Shown piece by piece: positions 31,510-41,547 of a stretch of 42,141 nt of DNA. Source of the DNA: Terramyces sp. JEL0728 (Eukaryota; Chytridiomycota; Chytridiomycetes; Rhizophydiales; Terramycetaceae); assembly GCA_027603945.1 (NCBI GenBank), contig JADIIU010000111.1, forward strand, positions 1 to 42,141, given 5' to 3'. The number at the start of each line of letters is the position of its first letter. Position 1 is the first letter of the stretch. Below the pieces are notes generated by a model that saw only the letters and a list, made by a program, of their open reading frames with translations, was not told the DNA's origin and made no database searches. The translations under genes and the position numbers were made by a program.

Positions 31510-32222
31510 TCATTCAGCAGCAGCAGAAACAGACCCATAATCAGGAGTAACAATGGAAGACAAGAATTCAAGCTCTTTAAATTCTTTATCTTTTCTTTTC
31601 GTACTTTTAGGTCGTCCTCGTCGTTTATGCTCAACATCAACGCAATCGTCCTTTCCTAAATGCTTACATCGCTTACACGGGCGATTGGAATCGCATGCTA
31701 GATGTGCCTTCTTGCAATGTACGCAGGCTTTGCCGACATGCTTTGGCCGTTTTCTATTTGGCGAGTGTCTGTACTTTACAGTTTTCTCTATGACGGGCGA
31801 CGACTTTATTAGAGCAATTATACTATTTCACTTGGTACCGAAGGACATTCCTGGTTCAAGTAAGATCCTGGCGATACTAATTCCATGGCACCATTTGGAA
31901 ACCACAGGTTTGTTGAAAATCCAGAGTACTCTTCCATTGGATAGTATCTTTGCCATTCCTGCTGCTCATAGTTAGTATAATTTGGAAATGGAGGGCTATA
32001 ATACAACGAATTCTTTCCTGGGGTTTCAGGAAACCGTTCTTGTCTCTCTGGATTCAATTCTCTGGCTGTATCTTCCTTTATTGGCGAGTCATTCAGAGTT
32101 ATTCCCAGTTGGTTGTCCATAAATACCGATAATTGTAAGGATGAAGGGGTTACAGGGCTAGTGTAATCTAATTCAGATTCCATGTCCTTTTCGCGAGACG
32201 TAGAAGTGAATCTAAAAGACAT
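31510..32222 (-). CDS. Zn(II)2Cys6 zinc-cluster transcription factor with C-terminal DNA-binding domain
   Basis: Exons 32222-31824 and 31803-31510 give 230 residues across a 20-nt intron. The zinc cluster (about 160-187) reads CVHCKKAHLACD, then CKRCKHLGKDDC: six Cys spaced C-x2-C-x6-C-x5-C-x2-C-x7-C, which fits the fungal family. It is followed by HKRRGRPK, an AT-hook-like basic stretch. Residues 1-150 are rich in Pro, Ser, Glu and Tyr and likely disordered, perhaps an activation region. Most family members carry the cluster near the N-terminus; here it is near the C-terminus. There is no fungal-specific regulatory domain. The start codon lies 16 bp from the divergent gene's start. Confidence 0.85.
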
Positions 32223-32238
32223 TTAGAAATACTGAAAG

Positions 32239-32645
32239 ATGAAATACAATCTACCTTTTCAAGAAATCGAAAGATTTAAAAGCTTTTCAATCTCACGTTC
32301 GACTATTACGTGACGTCAGTTCATATTTTGAGTTGACAGTGTTAGTCGTGTCAAAACTCCAAAGTTGAAATCAAGGCTAAACCCAGAGGAATTTACTCAA
32401 TTATATCAGGAAATGAATACATGGGAGGAAATGTCTTGGAAACCAATTCGATATCAAGAGATTCGCGCCATGGAAGGAAACTATACCTTGCAATTTGAAT
32501 CCAAATCCAGGTATCGTTAATAGAAACCACCACCAACTAAAGACGCAGATCAACTTGATTTTCAACACGAATTTCAAAGGTCTGTATCCAAAATCACATT
32601 CCAAAATGTTAACCATATACCCTTTATTCCAAGATTGCACAACTA

Positions 32646-32649
<4 letters not shown>
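32239..32649 (+). CDS. uncharacterised gene, probable; 3' splicing unresolved
   Basis: An ATG at 32239 opens MKYNLPFQEIERFKSFSISR, a possible mitochondrial presequence. Removing a 30-nt intron (32310-32339) joins it in frame to a coding-like exon (32340-32510) containing TWEEMSWKPIRYQEIRAMEG. The frame then hits a stop at 32518. Downstream, the same frame reads KPPPTKDADQLDFQHEF and RLHNY to a stop at 32647-32649. A 69-nt intron (32511-32579) is phase-compatible but would discard part of this. A 13-nt splice is not in frame with it. A frameshift is also possible. No family is recognised. Confidence 0.45.
32311..32318. promoter_or_regulatory. CRE palindrome TGACGTCA
   Basis: A perfect ATF/CREB-type site lies about 90 bp upstream of the zinc-cluster gene start at 32222 (minus strand). 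It also lies inside the proposed first intron of the plus-strand gene at 32239. Confidence 0.5.
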
Positions 32650-33357
<708 letters not shown>

Positions 33358-33471
33358 TTTTTAGATTGGATCTGTAGTTGAAAAAAAAATTAGGTAAGCC
33401 ACATTTCGGACTCACGCTTGAGCCAGTTACAAGAAGCGACAGGAAAATACCAACCGCCTAGCCAAATACAT

Positions 33472-33883
33472 TTATTTGTATTTGAGATTATTGAAATTTG
33501 CAGTTATTCTTTGCTTGATGACAGGAAAGAATGATAAACGTGCTGTAATAGCACCTGATTGATAATGTACCCCTCTGAAGGTATTCTGCAGAAATGTAAA
33601 TGGCAGTCAAAGTGCTTGAAACTATGCAATTGGCGACCGCTTTGGCAAAATCTTGATAATACAGGAAAGATCCAGTTTGAATAATATCAAAGCCCTTCTC
33701 AGATACCGCGCTCCAAGAAACACCTGCTGGGTTGATTAACCAGATTAATACTCCAGATTCTCTACTCTATAGTATTGAAACCTGTTTTGCTTTGATACGT
33801 GTCCAACCTACGTATAGCGAAAAATAAACCCTGAGAATCTCATTCGAATTTGACGTAGTGGAGAATTTCATTGCCATTTCCAT
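33472..33883 (-). CDS. small uncharacterised protein with 15- and 16-nt candidate introns
   Basis: Exons 33883-33782, 33766-33571 and 33554-33472 give 126 residues. The open stretches alone do not reach the usual length, but both joins keep phase. Residues about 40-100 include GVLIWLINPAGVSW and a mildly hydrophobic helix region (FAKAVANCIVSSTLTAIYIS), perhaps a membrane protein. The C-terminus is basic (NFNNLKYK). The candidate introns are GTTTCAATACTATAG and GTACATTATCAATCAG. The first starts GTTT, unlike others here, and its own TAG is in frame, so stop-codon decay is an alternative. It is divergent to VMP1, with 73 bp between starts, and has three possible ATGs (33883, 33877, 33871). No family is recognised. 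Confidence 0.45.
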
Positions 33884-33956
33884 ACGGTCGAATTTAAATA
33901 CCAACTTGCAGGAGGCTTGTGAAATCCGCTGAAAAAGTAACCTCAATCTAACTGCA

Positions 33957-35113
33957 ATGGAAAAAATTACTATCTGGAACTCACCATTGCAAATTCTCAA
34001 ATACTTTATGTTGTATTTATCAGACTCACTATTATCAATCGTCTTTAGATTATTTCAAAATGTAATCCAAGTTACAGTATTCCTTTCATTATTATTTGTC
34101 ATTTATATTTTATATTATACTGATGGTGGACACCAGGAGGTATTTTTCACTAATCGAAAGACGTTTCAAGTTGTAGAAGGGTTTTTGGTTTGGTACGGGT
34201 GGTGGGTTGGACTTGGTATAGCGTCCTCGGTCGGGTTAGGCACAGGATTACATACATTTGTGCTGTTTTTAGCACCATTGATAGTGCAAACCACAGTAAC
34301 GGCGTATTCGTGTCAGTCGCTTGACTTTAAGACGCATGGACACGATAGGTAATTTAATGCTAATATCAGCTTCATTTGCCCCGAAACCCAAGCCGGAAAT
34401 ATCACTATATTCAATATTTTTGGCAAAGTATTTCTCGAAACGACATTTTGGGGGATAGGCACTGCGATTGGAGAGCTACCGCCGTACTTTGTTGCCAGAG
34501 CAGGTATTGAGATTGTAACACAGCCGCGTTAGCAGGACAAGACGACCCAGAGTTTGCATCGATTGAAACTATACTAAAGAAAAAGATGAATGAACGAACA
34601 ATATACGAGAATCTACAGGTAATGATGCACAGCATGATGACAAATTTAGGGTTCTGGGGTATATTAATATGCGCATCAGTAATTTGCGTTAATGCAGGTT
34701 CCAAATCCACTGTTTGATCTGGCAGGAATAATGTGCGGACATTTTGGTGTTCCGTTTGTCACATTCTTTGGGGCAACTTTGATAGGAAAGGCTCTCTTCA
34801 AATGCAACATCCAAGGATTTTCAATGGTGGTCGTGTTCTCCAAAGATATCCTAGTGCTGATCAGGGAAACGCTGTCTGATAAAGCACCGGTTCTAAATGA
34901 AATGCTTGGGACGATATTGGACAAACTGGCCAATCAATACAGTACCACACCAGTAAATGTTGCTAACGATAGAATGAAACAGAGAAAAATACCAATTTCA
35001 TTGCGTTAGGCTGGAACACCTTTTTGATTGGAATGATTGTTTATTTCCTGTTATCCACTATCGAAGCACTTGCCGTATCTCATATGAAATTTCTAAGCAA
35101 AAAAACTAAATAG
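33957..35113 (+). CDS. VMP1: vacuole membrane protein 1 homologue (VMP1/TMEM49)
   Basis: Exons 33957-34348, 34370-34503, 34524-34678, 34698-34952 and 34973-35113 give 358 residues; introns are 21, 20, 19 and 20 nt. Signatures are [55 protein letters not shown] and [13 protein letters not shown]. This is a DedA/SNARE-associated core with several membrane spans. VMP1 is an ER lipid scramblase needed for autophagosome formation and ER contact sites in animals, plants and amoebae. The N-terminus begins directly at the family's IW..P..L motif, so it lacks the cytosolic extension of the animal protein. A last membrane span ([19 protein letters not shown]) precedes a Lys-rich end, KFLSKKTK, which could be an ER-retention-like signal. 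Confidence 0.93.
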
Positions 35114-35216
35114 ATTATATTTAAAGAATTGTTGGAGTATCCGCCGTAGTTTATCACTAAGAATTCTGACTAATACCGTGTAAGAAACCTCGAATGTATT
35201 AAACAATTTATTATCA

Positions 35217-37199
35217 CTACCCCATCTCCCTTACGAATTTGAGACGGTACTTTTTCCACAATTCCAACATGTCTTTCTTCAATTCGTACATGAGCATGTT
35301 CCTCCTTGTCATGCGTCTGCCTCCATCTTGAAAGTTGCCTTTAAATGTAACAAAGAAACTACATAGCAGCAGATGAGTATTTTGCATTTCTTTTATATTG
35401 AGGGCTCCAACACTTATGAAATCTTTGTTTTGGTTAGCAACAAATTCTTTTACTTTGCCTTCCAGCTCTGTCAGTACTTCATACGGAACCTCAACGTCTA
35501 TGTAAGAAATAATTACCGATTGTGAATGAGATTTCATCCGATTGATCTTGGGACCGTCTTATATTGCCAATTGGCTTTGACACCAGAGTCGCTGAAATTA
35601 GTGCAAATTACATGTTGGAACGTAGAGCTTTTGTCCATCACTGGTTCTTCTAAAGATTGTGGTTAATAAATGGATTTCTTCGACAATCATTGTGATTCCA
35701 TCAATCATAACCCTGTCTCCAATGTCATATGGATGGGTAACAAACAAGAATATGATACTTTCAAAGGTTGTTTTGGCTTGCGTTCCGAAAATGAAACTGA
35801 GAGCAATAATGATACTGGTGAATGGCAAAACTGTGCCCAAGTTGATTCCAAATATTGGCAGAGCGAATAGTCCAGTCAAGAGCAGGATAAATCCGTATAT
35901 AATCCGGTTCAAATTGCCTAAAGCTTGCGATACATCTCGCAGCGACTTTAGCAGATTCCTTCTTTCTTTATATATTTTTTTGATTCCCCTTCTTAGCGCT
36001 TTTTCATCAATGTATCCACAAGCATCATTGTCAAACAACGCAAAGGCTTCTTTTGCAGTGTCGATGTTTTCAAAACACTGATAAAAAGTTGCAATGGTGA
36101 TATCGTTGCTGTCGTTGAGTGATCGCCAGAGCTTTTTTGACAGATTGATTGCGTTCTTGTCTGAAATCAAACTCAGTGTTTTCATTGTTTTGCTGTAGCC
36201 TGATGACCCAATCTTGATTGAAGAGTCTTTGAACTCGCTATTTGATATCGAAGGTGCAACGTCAACTGGTGAACCGGATCCGTCCTTCTTTTCATCAGTT
36301 AACTCTCTTTCCAGTTTGGTGGTAGAATTGGATTTTAACACCGAGAGTTCCAAATCGATCTTTACATCAGGTTTGAAATTGACCCTTGGAGAATTTTGGT
36401 TGTTGTGACTTTCAAACATGGTAGCAAGCGCAAAATGTCTGATTGATAACTTTAACGTTTCTAATATTTTGTTTGATTTTTTAGATGCTTCGATTCTATC
36501 CGAATATGCTACATTGTGAAAGTTGATTGCTATTATTAACAAATTTCGTGCCTACAGATATGATAAACAACTTTTGCAGGAAAAGTAGTATGAATAATAC
36601 GGCAAACAGCATCAGCGTTTGGGCGAGTGCGAGCCAGTACGGAACTAGTAGGAATTGAGCAAAAAGAACAAAGTAGTACATTAATACAAACACTGAGCCA
36701 AATGCCACGGCCATATGATATTTCACACTCGGCAAATGGCCAAGATTAGTCCTCCACTTTTCACTGCATCCTCCGTATATTGCTGAAATGAATGCGACAC
36801 ACAACAGCGGAGCTATCTTTAGGAAATGCCAGAAAACCACGGTAGACATCCATGAAGCGCTCAACCACATGGACCTAGAATCAATAATAGTTACCATCGG
36901 ACCAGCTGTGGTTGAAACGCCAACTGTCCCTGGCTCATTAACCCATCATAATCCCAAATTAACAAGTTAGGTAGATTATTAACATTAATTTCAACCAAAT
37001 ATACAGCTGGAAAAGCCAATATACTTGAAACTATTATTCCATTGAAGAAAAAGGATGCCCATCCGCGATGTTTGCTGCAGCAGTATACTTTCTTTTTCTG
37101 CTTTGTGTCTGTGGTATCTGTTTGGTCTTCTGCTTCATATTCTGAATCATCATCCGTGAATTGTTCCTTTTCCTTCTCTGATTTAGCTTTCTTTGGCAT
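35217..37199 (-). CDS. MscS-family mechanosensitive channel with EF-hand-like motif (Msy1/Msy2-like)
   Basis: Exons 37199-36895, 36874-36552, 36529-35612, 35591-35517 and 35497-35217 give 633 residues. Introns are 20, 22 (GC-AG), 20 and 19 nt. A charged cytosolic N-terminus is followed by four or more membrane spans, a cytosolic segment with INFHNVAYSDRIE, an EF-hand-like FDNDACGYIDEKALRRGI, then the MscS pore helix and beta domain (FESIIFLFVTHPYDIGDRVM). Fission yeast Msy1/Msy2 share this order and act at the ER and nuclear envelope in Ca2+ responses to hypo-osmotic shock. The EF loop lacks the usual acidic residue at position 5 and Glu at position 12, so Ca2+ binding is doubtful. Confidence 0.92.
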
Positions 37200-37258
37200 C
37201 GTTTGTCAGTGACGCGCGTTAAAAGTAGAGCGAGAAAATGTTTTCAAACGTAGATTTA

Positions 37259-37888
37259 TTAAAAGTTAAAGGTCCACTCTGTAGGGTAAATCCTCTCGGT
37301 TATTATCGGTTGAAAATGCCAATTCGTGGAGCCACTCGTAAGGATTGGTTCAACGGGGGCCATTTGCGCTGGAAAGTGGAAGGAAGGCAATTCGCTATAA
37401 GATTGTTGAGGTATGTCCAGGTCAAGGTCTAGCGGCGGAGTGGGCCAATTTGAACTGTAATTATTCTGCAGAGTTGGCGGATTAAATATATCTTCTATAG
37501 AGCTATAACTGCATGTGGGACTCACATACGGGTCATATAGTGTGTCTGCACTCGCAGGTGTATCATTAATGTTCTTTCCAGGAGTTTCTGGTGCTTTGGC
37601 AGTATACCTCCTATCCTTCCTTTCTCTGTTCAGTTCCAACACTTTGCATCCGCCTAGCTTTCTTAAATGCGATGAATAGTGCTGCATCATGTTATCCCTC
37701 CTAGAAAACTTTGATTTGCATCCAGGAACGAGACAGCCATGAGATTTCTCTCCCGTATGCACCCTCATGTGCCTAGCAAGATGTCTAGGTTACATTCGTA
37801 ATTACCCGCTGGTTGAGAATGTAGAATGACAGTCTGGGTAAAGGCAAAAATGCCGTTTAGAATTCTTTGATCTATTTGAAGCTACCAT
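37259..37888 (-). CDS. two-finger C2H2 transcription factor (Nrg1-like), copy 1
   Basis: Exons 37888-37806 and 37784-37259 give 202 residues across a 21-nt intron. Finger 1 has CLYPDCHSTFSTSGHLARH and finger 2 has CLVPGCKSKFSRRDNMMQHY; the linker is VHTGEKSHG. This matches fungal Nrg1/Rgm1-type repressors, whose fingers bind CCCCT-like sites. The C-terminal 120 residues are Pro/Ser/Tyr-rich and likely disordered. The intron cuts finger 1 inside the STSG codons. It is paralogous to the genes at 40958 and 41548, which lack the intron. A TATA-like element begins 32 bp before the ATG. Confidence 0.88.
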
Positions 37889-37913
37889 TTGTGGATTTGA
37901 ATTTAGTTGCGGG

Positions 37914-37920
37914 TTTTATT
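37914..37920 (-). promoter_or_regulatory. TATA-like box
   Basis: AATAAAA on the minus strand begins 32 bp before the ATG at 37888. Confidence 0.45.
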
Positions 37921-38176
37921 TGAAAAGTTACGGATTACCACTGGACCCTTTGAAAGCATAAACTTTGCTTGATTGTAACGTAATTCGGTAATTGGAGTTT
38001 CAACAGCCAAAAAAGAATAGCCAGCAGCCATGAACAAACCATCTTTCCTCAATTACATTCTATTCTCCTTGGTTTATCAATGTCTGTAATCTTGAGCACA
38101 AAATCAGAATTTGCACATCACCAATTACCGTTCCCCCGAAAAAAAGCAGACACAGACATCAATGGGACAAATATAT

Positions 38177-40048
38177 TTATCTAAACATGTCATACACTAC
38201 AGCGACCAAGCCAAAAACGATTAGCGAGAATCCAGTCACGAAAAGCAATAGGAAAGGTATGCTTTGCATCCAAAGAGTTTGTTTGTAAACCGAAATCAAA
38301 TCATGTAAATACCCTTCAAAAAGCACACTACCTTGCTTCAAATCACCCTCAATACCACCAACCTTGCCAATGAGATCCAAACTATCCATCATTGAAGAAG
38401 AGTCATACCCAAATAGATCTTGAGTAACTCTAGGAATCACTATTTGGATACCATCTTTAAGATCGTTTGCGATTTCCTTGATTACAAAAGTAGCATTTCC
38501 CAACAAGCAAGAATAGAAATCACCAATTGCTTGATCTAAAATGGGAATTGGCTTGAGTGTATCTTGAATTGCTGATTCAAAACTAGAAAAGACTGTCGTG
38601 ACTGAACTGTCGATTTCAGAAATAGTTGAATCAATAAAGCCAAACAAAATTGTATTCATGTCAGTTTCAATGCCATCAAGGGCACTATTGATTGCATTCA
38701 CATACGGCCCGACAGTTGCATTGACAGCAACTTGGGCTATATTTTCTATCCCATGAACTGAATTTTCAAGTTCTGTTTTGACTGTTGGAAATATTAATGA
38801 AAAGATCCATGGAACCAAAATCGTTTGTAAATGCATGGCTGTAAACCCAAGCAATCCGACTATAATGCATATCCATGCTATAGGATGGTTAACATAGTCA
38901 ATAAACCAAACAGCTCTTGTTTTCCAGCTACCAGACAGTCTATCAAAAATTCTGTAGTCTAATAAACAATTCATAAACAAATCTGATTTGACGTAATAAT
39001 AAACTTCTTCTGGGTCAGGGCTTTCAAACAACGATTTGGTTCCAGTCAAATTTCTTTCCAAATACTGCAGCTTTTTCCTTTCCAAATGATGATTGTAGAT
39101 GTTGATGGCAGAGTATGTCACCAAAGTGAGTAGCATTCCAACAAGTAAAATAAAGATTCCTACGACAATACCGACAGTCAAAGCCTCAGTTAACCTATCA
39201 ATAAATGCCATATCCAGCATTTGGTCGCAAAATCGGATACTAGTAATCTGATCTGGTAAAGGCAGAAAATCAAAAGCGTGTGGATCAGATAAATTTGATT
39301 TGGATATGACTGAACTGATTTTAGTATTGACATTGGTTGTCAAAGTATCAAATGGCGCTGATATCAAATCAGATACTTTTTCATGTATGGAATCGAGTGA
39401 AACTGGTGCGGCACCTAAACTACCTAGTAGATTAGCAGTTGAAGCAGGTAGCGACCAGTGCAAATTGTCAGAAACTCCAGGAATGGTAAACGGAATAGGA
39501 ATATTGAATGATGGAGCATGTCCAAACGCCATTGAGTTCAGCCCGCTCTTGATTGATGATAATTCCGAATCAAGTGTGTTCAAGCTACTCTCTAATGCAC
39601 TCAACATCCCGGTCAACTGTTGATTGACGAAATCTGTAATTTCTTTACTGTTTGCAGATACTTCTTGCAAACTAGCCTGTAAAGATAATGTAACTAGACA
39701 TTCTAGGGTTTTTTGGTAGCGGAATAAGATATAGAGCAAGATATTCTTGGCCAATGCCATTGTAAACTGGACTGATTGAGTTGCGTGTTTTTCAGATACT
39801 TGAATCATCTTTGTTGTTTGTCTGTTGATTGAAATAGCAACGTAGCGAGGAGTAGAAGCCAGCGTATTCGTAGTGGATTCTAACGTAGTACAAGATTGTA
39901 GTATATCTTTTTTAGTTTGAGTAGTGTGGTTCTGTAGGCATATGGCTGCCATCACAAGGGACCAGAGTGCGAGTAATAAACCAATACAATACTTGTTGAG
40001 ATAAGATCTACTGATTCGTGCATCAATTCCGATATTCTTCTGAAGCAT
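38177..40048 (-). CDS. PRM1: plasma membrane fusion protein Prm1-like
   Basis: A single exon encodes 623 residues, close to the family size (about 660 in yeast). Membrane spans occur near 18-37, about 290-315, 385-405 and 592-615, plus a possible re-entrant segment near 98-120. Two large loops are rich in Ser, Asn and Thr with amphipathic helices and several Cys (RFCDQML, FYSCLLGNAT). The topology and the motifs SLPASTANLLGSLG and WKTRAVWFIDYVNHP fit Prm1, a multispan glycoprotein that dimerises and promotes membrane merger between mating cells. This implies a sexual or hyphal fusion cycle. A GATAAAAG box lies about 30 bp before the ATG. The intergenic DNA on either side is 288 bp and 216 bp. 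Confidence 0.87.
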   Translation of the reverse strand: MLQKNIGIDARISRSYLNKYCIGLLLALWSLVMAAICLQNHTTQTKKDILQSCTTLESTTNTLASTPRYVAISINRQTTKMIQVSEKHATQSVQFTMALAKNILLYILFRYQKTLECLVTLSLQASLQEVSANSKEITDFVNQQLTGMLSALESSLNTLDSELSSIKSGLNSMAFGHAPSFNIPIPFTIPGVSDNLHWSLPASTANLLGSLGAAPVSLDSIHEKVSDLISAPFDTLTTNVNTKISSVISKSNLSDPHAFDFLPLPDQITSIRFCDQMLDMAFIDRLTEALTVGIVVGIFILLVGMLLTLVTYSAINIYNHHLERKKLQYLERNLTGTKSLFESPDPEEVYYYVKSDLFMNCLLDYRIFDRLSGSWKTRAVWFIDYVNHPIAWICIIVGLLGFTAMHLQTILVPWIFSLIFPTVKTELENSVHGIENIAQVAVNATVGPYVNAINSALDGIETDMNTILFGFIDSTISEIDSSVTTVFSSFESAIQDTLKPIPILDQAIGDFYSCLLGNATFVIKEIANDLKDGIQIVIPRVTQDLFGYDSSSMMDSLDLIGKVGGIEGDLKQGSVLFEGYLHDLISVYKQTLWMQSIPFLLLFVTGFSLIVFGLVAVVYDMFR

Positions 40049-40071
40049 TGTCGTTGTTTCAACTGCCAGCC

Positions 40072-40077
40072 TTTTAT
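40072..40077 (-). promoter_or_regulatory. TATA-like box
   Basis: ATAAAA (within GATAAAAG) on the minus strand begins 29 bp before the ATG at 40048. Confidence 0.45.
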
Positions 40078-40264
40078 CTGCACTTTGCGGTCAAGTTGGT
40101 TGGCAATGAACGTGTCAAGCCAATAGTCACTAGCGGGACTACCAACAATGAAATACCAAAGGATACCATCTCGCATTCACTCTAATTCCTTCATCTCAGC
40201 TTCCCGCCAGAGATGTTGCTGTTGCAGTGAAATAAAGTATCCACTAATGCTACAATCACTTTAT

Positions 40265-40842
40265 TCAACCATAAAACGGATCCCACTCTTCTTCACTATC
40301 CTGCGCTCTAATTTCTGCCCACTTCTTTTCTCTCTTCAGTCTCTCATACTCTACATCATCCGTTTCAAACTCTTGCCTACAAGAAGGACAAGTATTATGC
40401 TAAATTAAAGAAAAGGTACTAACTGAAGCCAAGGGACTATACATTCAGAGTGGTAGACATGCTTGCATGGCAGTACGTTTGAATCCTTTGTACAGGCTTC
40501 TAAACAAACTGAACAAGATGCTGGCGCAGAGTCTGTAAACGGTGGTAGAGTTTCAATGAATCTCTTTGAAGCTGGCGGAGTGCCTTTAACACTGAATTAA
40601 AACTAGATTACTTTGCACTGGCTTCTTGAAACAGCTGGTTGAGTATATCATCCAGTACTTGGTTTGATCCAGCTTGTCTGTCCCTCATTGATTCGAATAC
40701 TGATTGAACCATTTCGAAATTGATTTGCTGTTGCTCAGCCATGAATGCGGATACGTCTGGATTGATTAATTGAGTGCTGCTTCTTGTTTCCTGTATTCCA
40801 TGTTCGACTATTATTAACCCTGGTCTTACGAAAGTAGGACAT
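40265..40842 (-). CDS. RING-H2 E3 ubiquitin ligase (RNF181-like)
   Basis: Exons 40842-40830, 40807-40612, 40591-40420 and 40399-40265 give 171 residues; introns are 22, 20 and 20 nt. The N-terminus MSYFVEHGIQETRSS resembles the start of RNF181. The RING-H2 domain runs from CSVCLEACTK through LPCKHVYHSECIVPWLQ to CPSCRQEF, with all eight zinc ligands present. PASKRFIETLPPF precedes the RING, as in the RNF115/126/181 group. The tail is charged and ends in EEEWDPFYG. It should transfer ubiquitin from an E2; the substrate is unknown. The first exon is only 13 nt of coding sequence. Confidence 0.9.
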
Positions 40843-40957
40843 GAAAAAATCAAGCTGCAAAATTGTGATTTGGACAAGTGATAAATATGCAGCGCAGGGC
40901 TTTATTTAGATTCTATCGTACTTTGATTAACTTGTTTGGAAGAGTTCCACCATAATC

Positions 40958-41389
40958 TTAGTTTCTCCTTTCCTGGTTATATTCATCATATATATCAGGA
41001 TCACTTTTCTGGAATGTCTGGATAGGCGGCAGTGTATTTCCAGTACTGAATGGATTGGAATAAGAAATAATATGGTATTGATTCATTAGCGGAAACTCTG
41101 CTTGGAATTGCAAAGTACCTGACGGCAATTCATTCGAAGGCGGTTCAGCCAAAGTGCCAAACTGTACATTCTTCAAATTCTGTATTTTCTTCAAATGAGA
41201 CCGGTAGTGTTGCTTCATATTATCCCTTCTTGCAAACTTTGATGTGCAGTTGGGGATGGGACATTCATGCGCTCTTTCGCCTGAATGGATCCTTGAATGG
41301 CGACTTAGATGTCCCGATGTCGAAAAAGAAGTTTGGCAACCTTCGTATGTACACGTATATTTCTTGTTAAGAGCCATAAGTATTTTCAT
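40958..41389 (-). CDS. two-finger C2H2 transcription factor (Nrg1-like), copy 2
   Basis: A single exon encodes 143 residues from the ATG at 41389. Finger 1 is CTYEGCQTSFSTSGHLSRH and finger 2 CPIPNCTSKFARRDNMKQHY, joined by IHSGERAHE. The tail is Pro/Asn/Gln-rich. A TATAAAG element lies only 17 bp before the first ATG but 27 bp before Met5 (41377). By the spacing used elsewhere, translation may begin at Met5, giving 139 residues. There is no intron in finger 1, unlike copy 1. Confidence 0.85.
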   Translation of the reverse strand: MKILMALNKKYTCTYEGCQTSFSTSGHLSRHSRIHSGERAHECPIPNCTSKFARRDNMKQHYRSHLKKIQNLKNVQFGTLAEPPSNELPSGTLQFQAEFPLMNQYHIISYSNPFSTGNTLPPIQTFQKSDPDIYDEYNQERRN

Positions 41390-41547
41390 TTGAATGTCTT
41401 TATATCTTTTTCAGGGTTCACCTCACTGTCGAATCCGCAGGGTTCAATACCTGTTTTTCCTATAAATAGAATAGGTTTGCTATGTTTTACCAAAACAGTC
41501 TGGAAGCATAGAGAGTGCTATTTATTATTAATTGATGCAAGATTAGA

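Noticed and set aside
31553..31975. 140-codon plus-strand frame with several Cys
   Set aside because: It is the mirror of the zinc-cluster domain coded on the minus strand; its Cys residues are a by-product of that sequence.
35659..36081. 140-codon plus-strand frame inside the MscS gene
   Set aside because: It is antisense to the conserved MscS pore and beta domain, and has no domain of its own.
41421..41452. GGGTTCAATACC resembling a tRNA T-arm followed by a T run
   Set aside because: No acceptor stem, anticodon arm or discriminator position can be placed around it, so it is not a tRNA gene.
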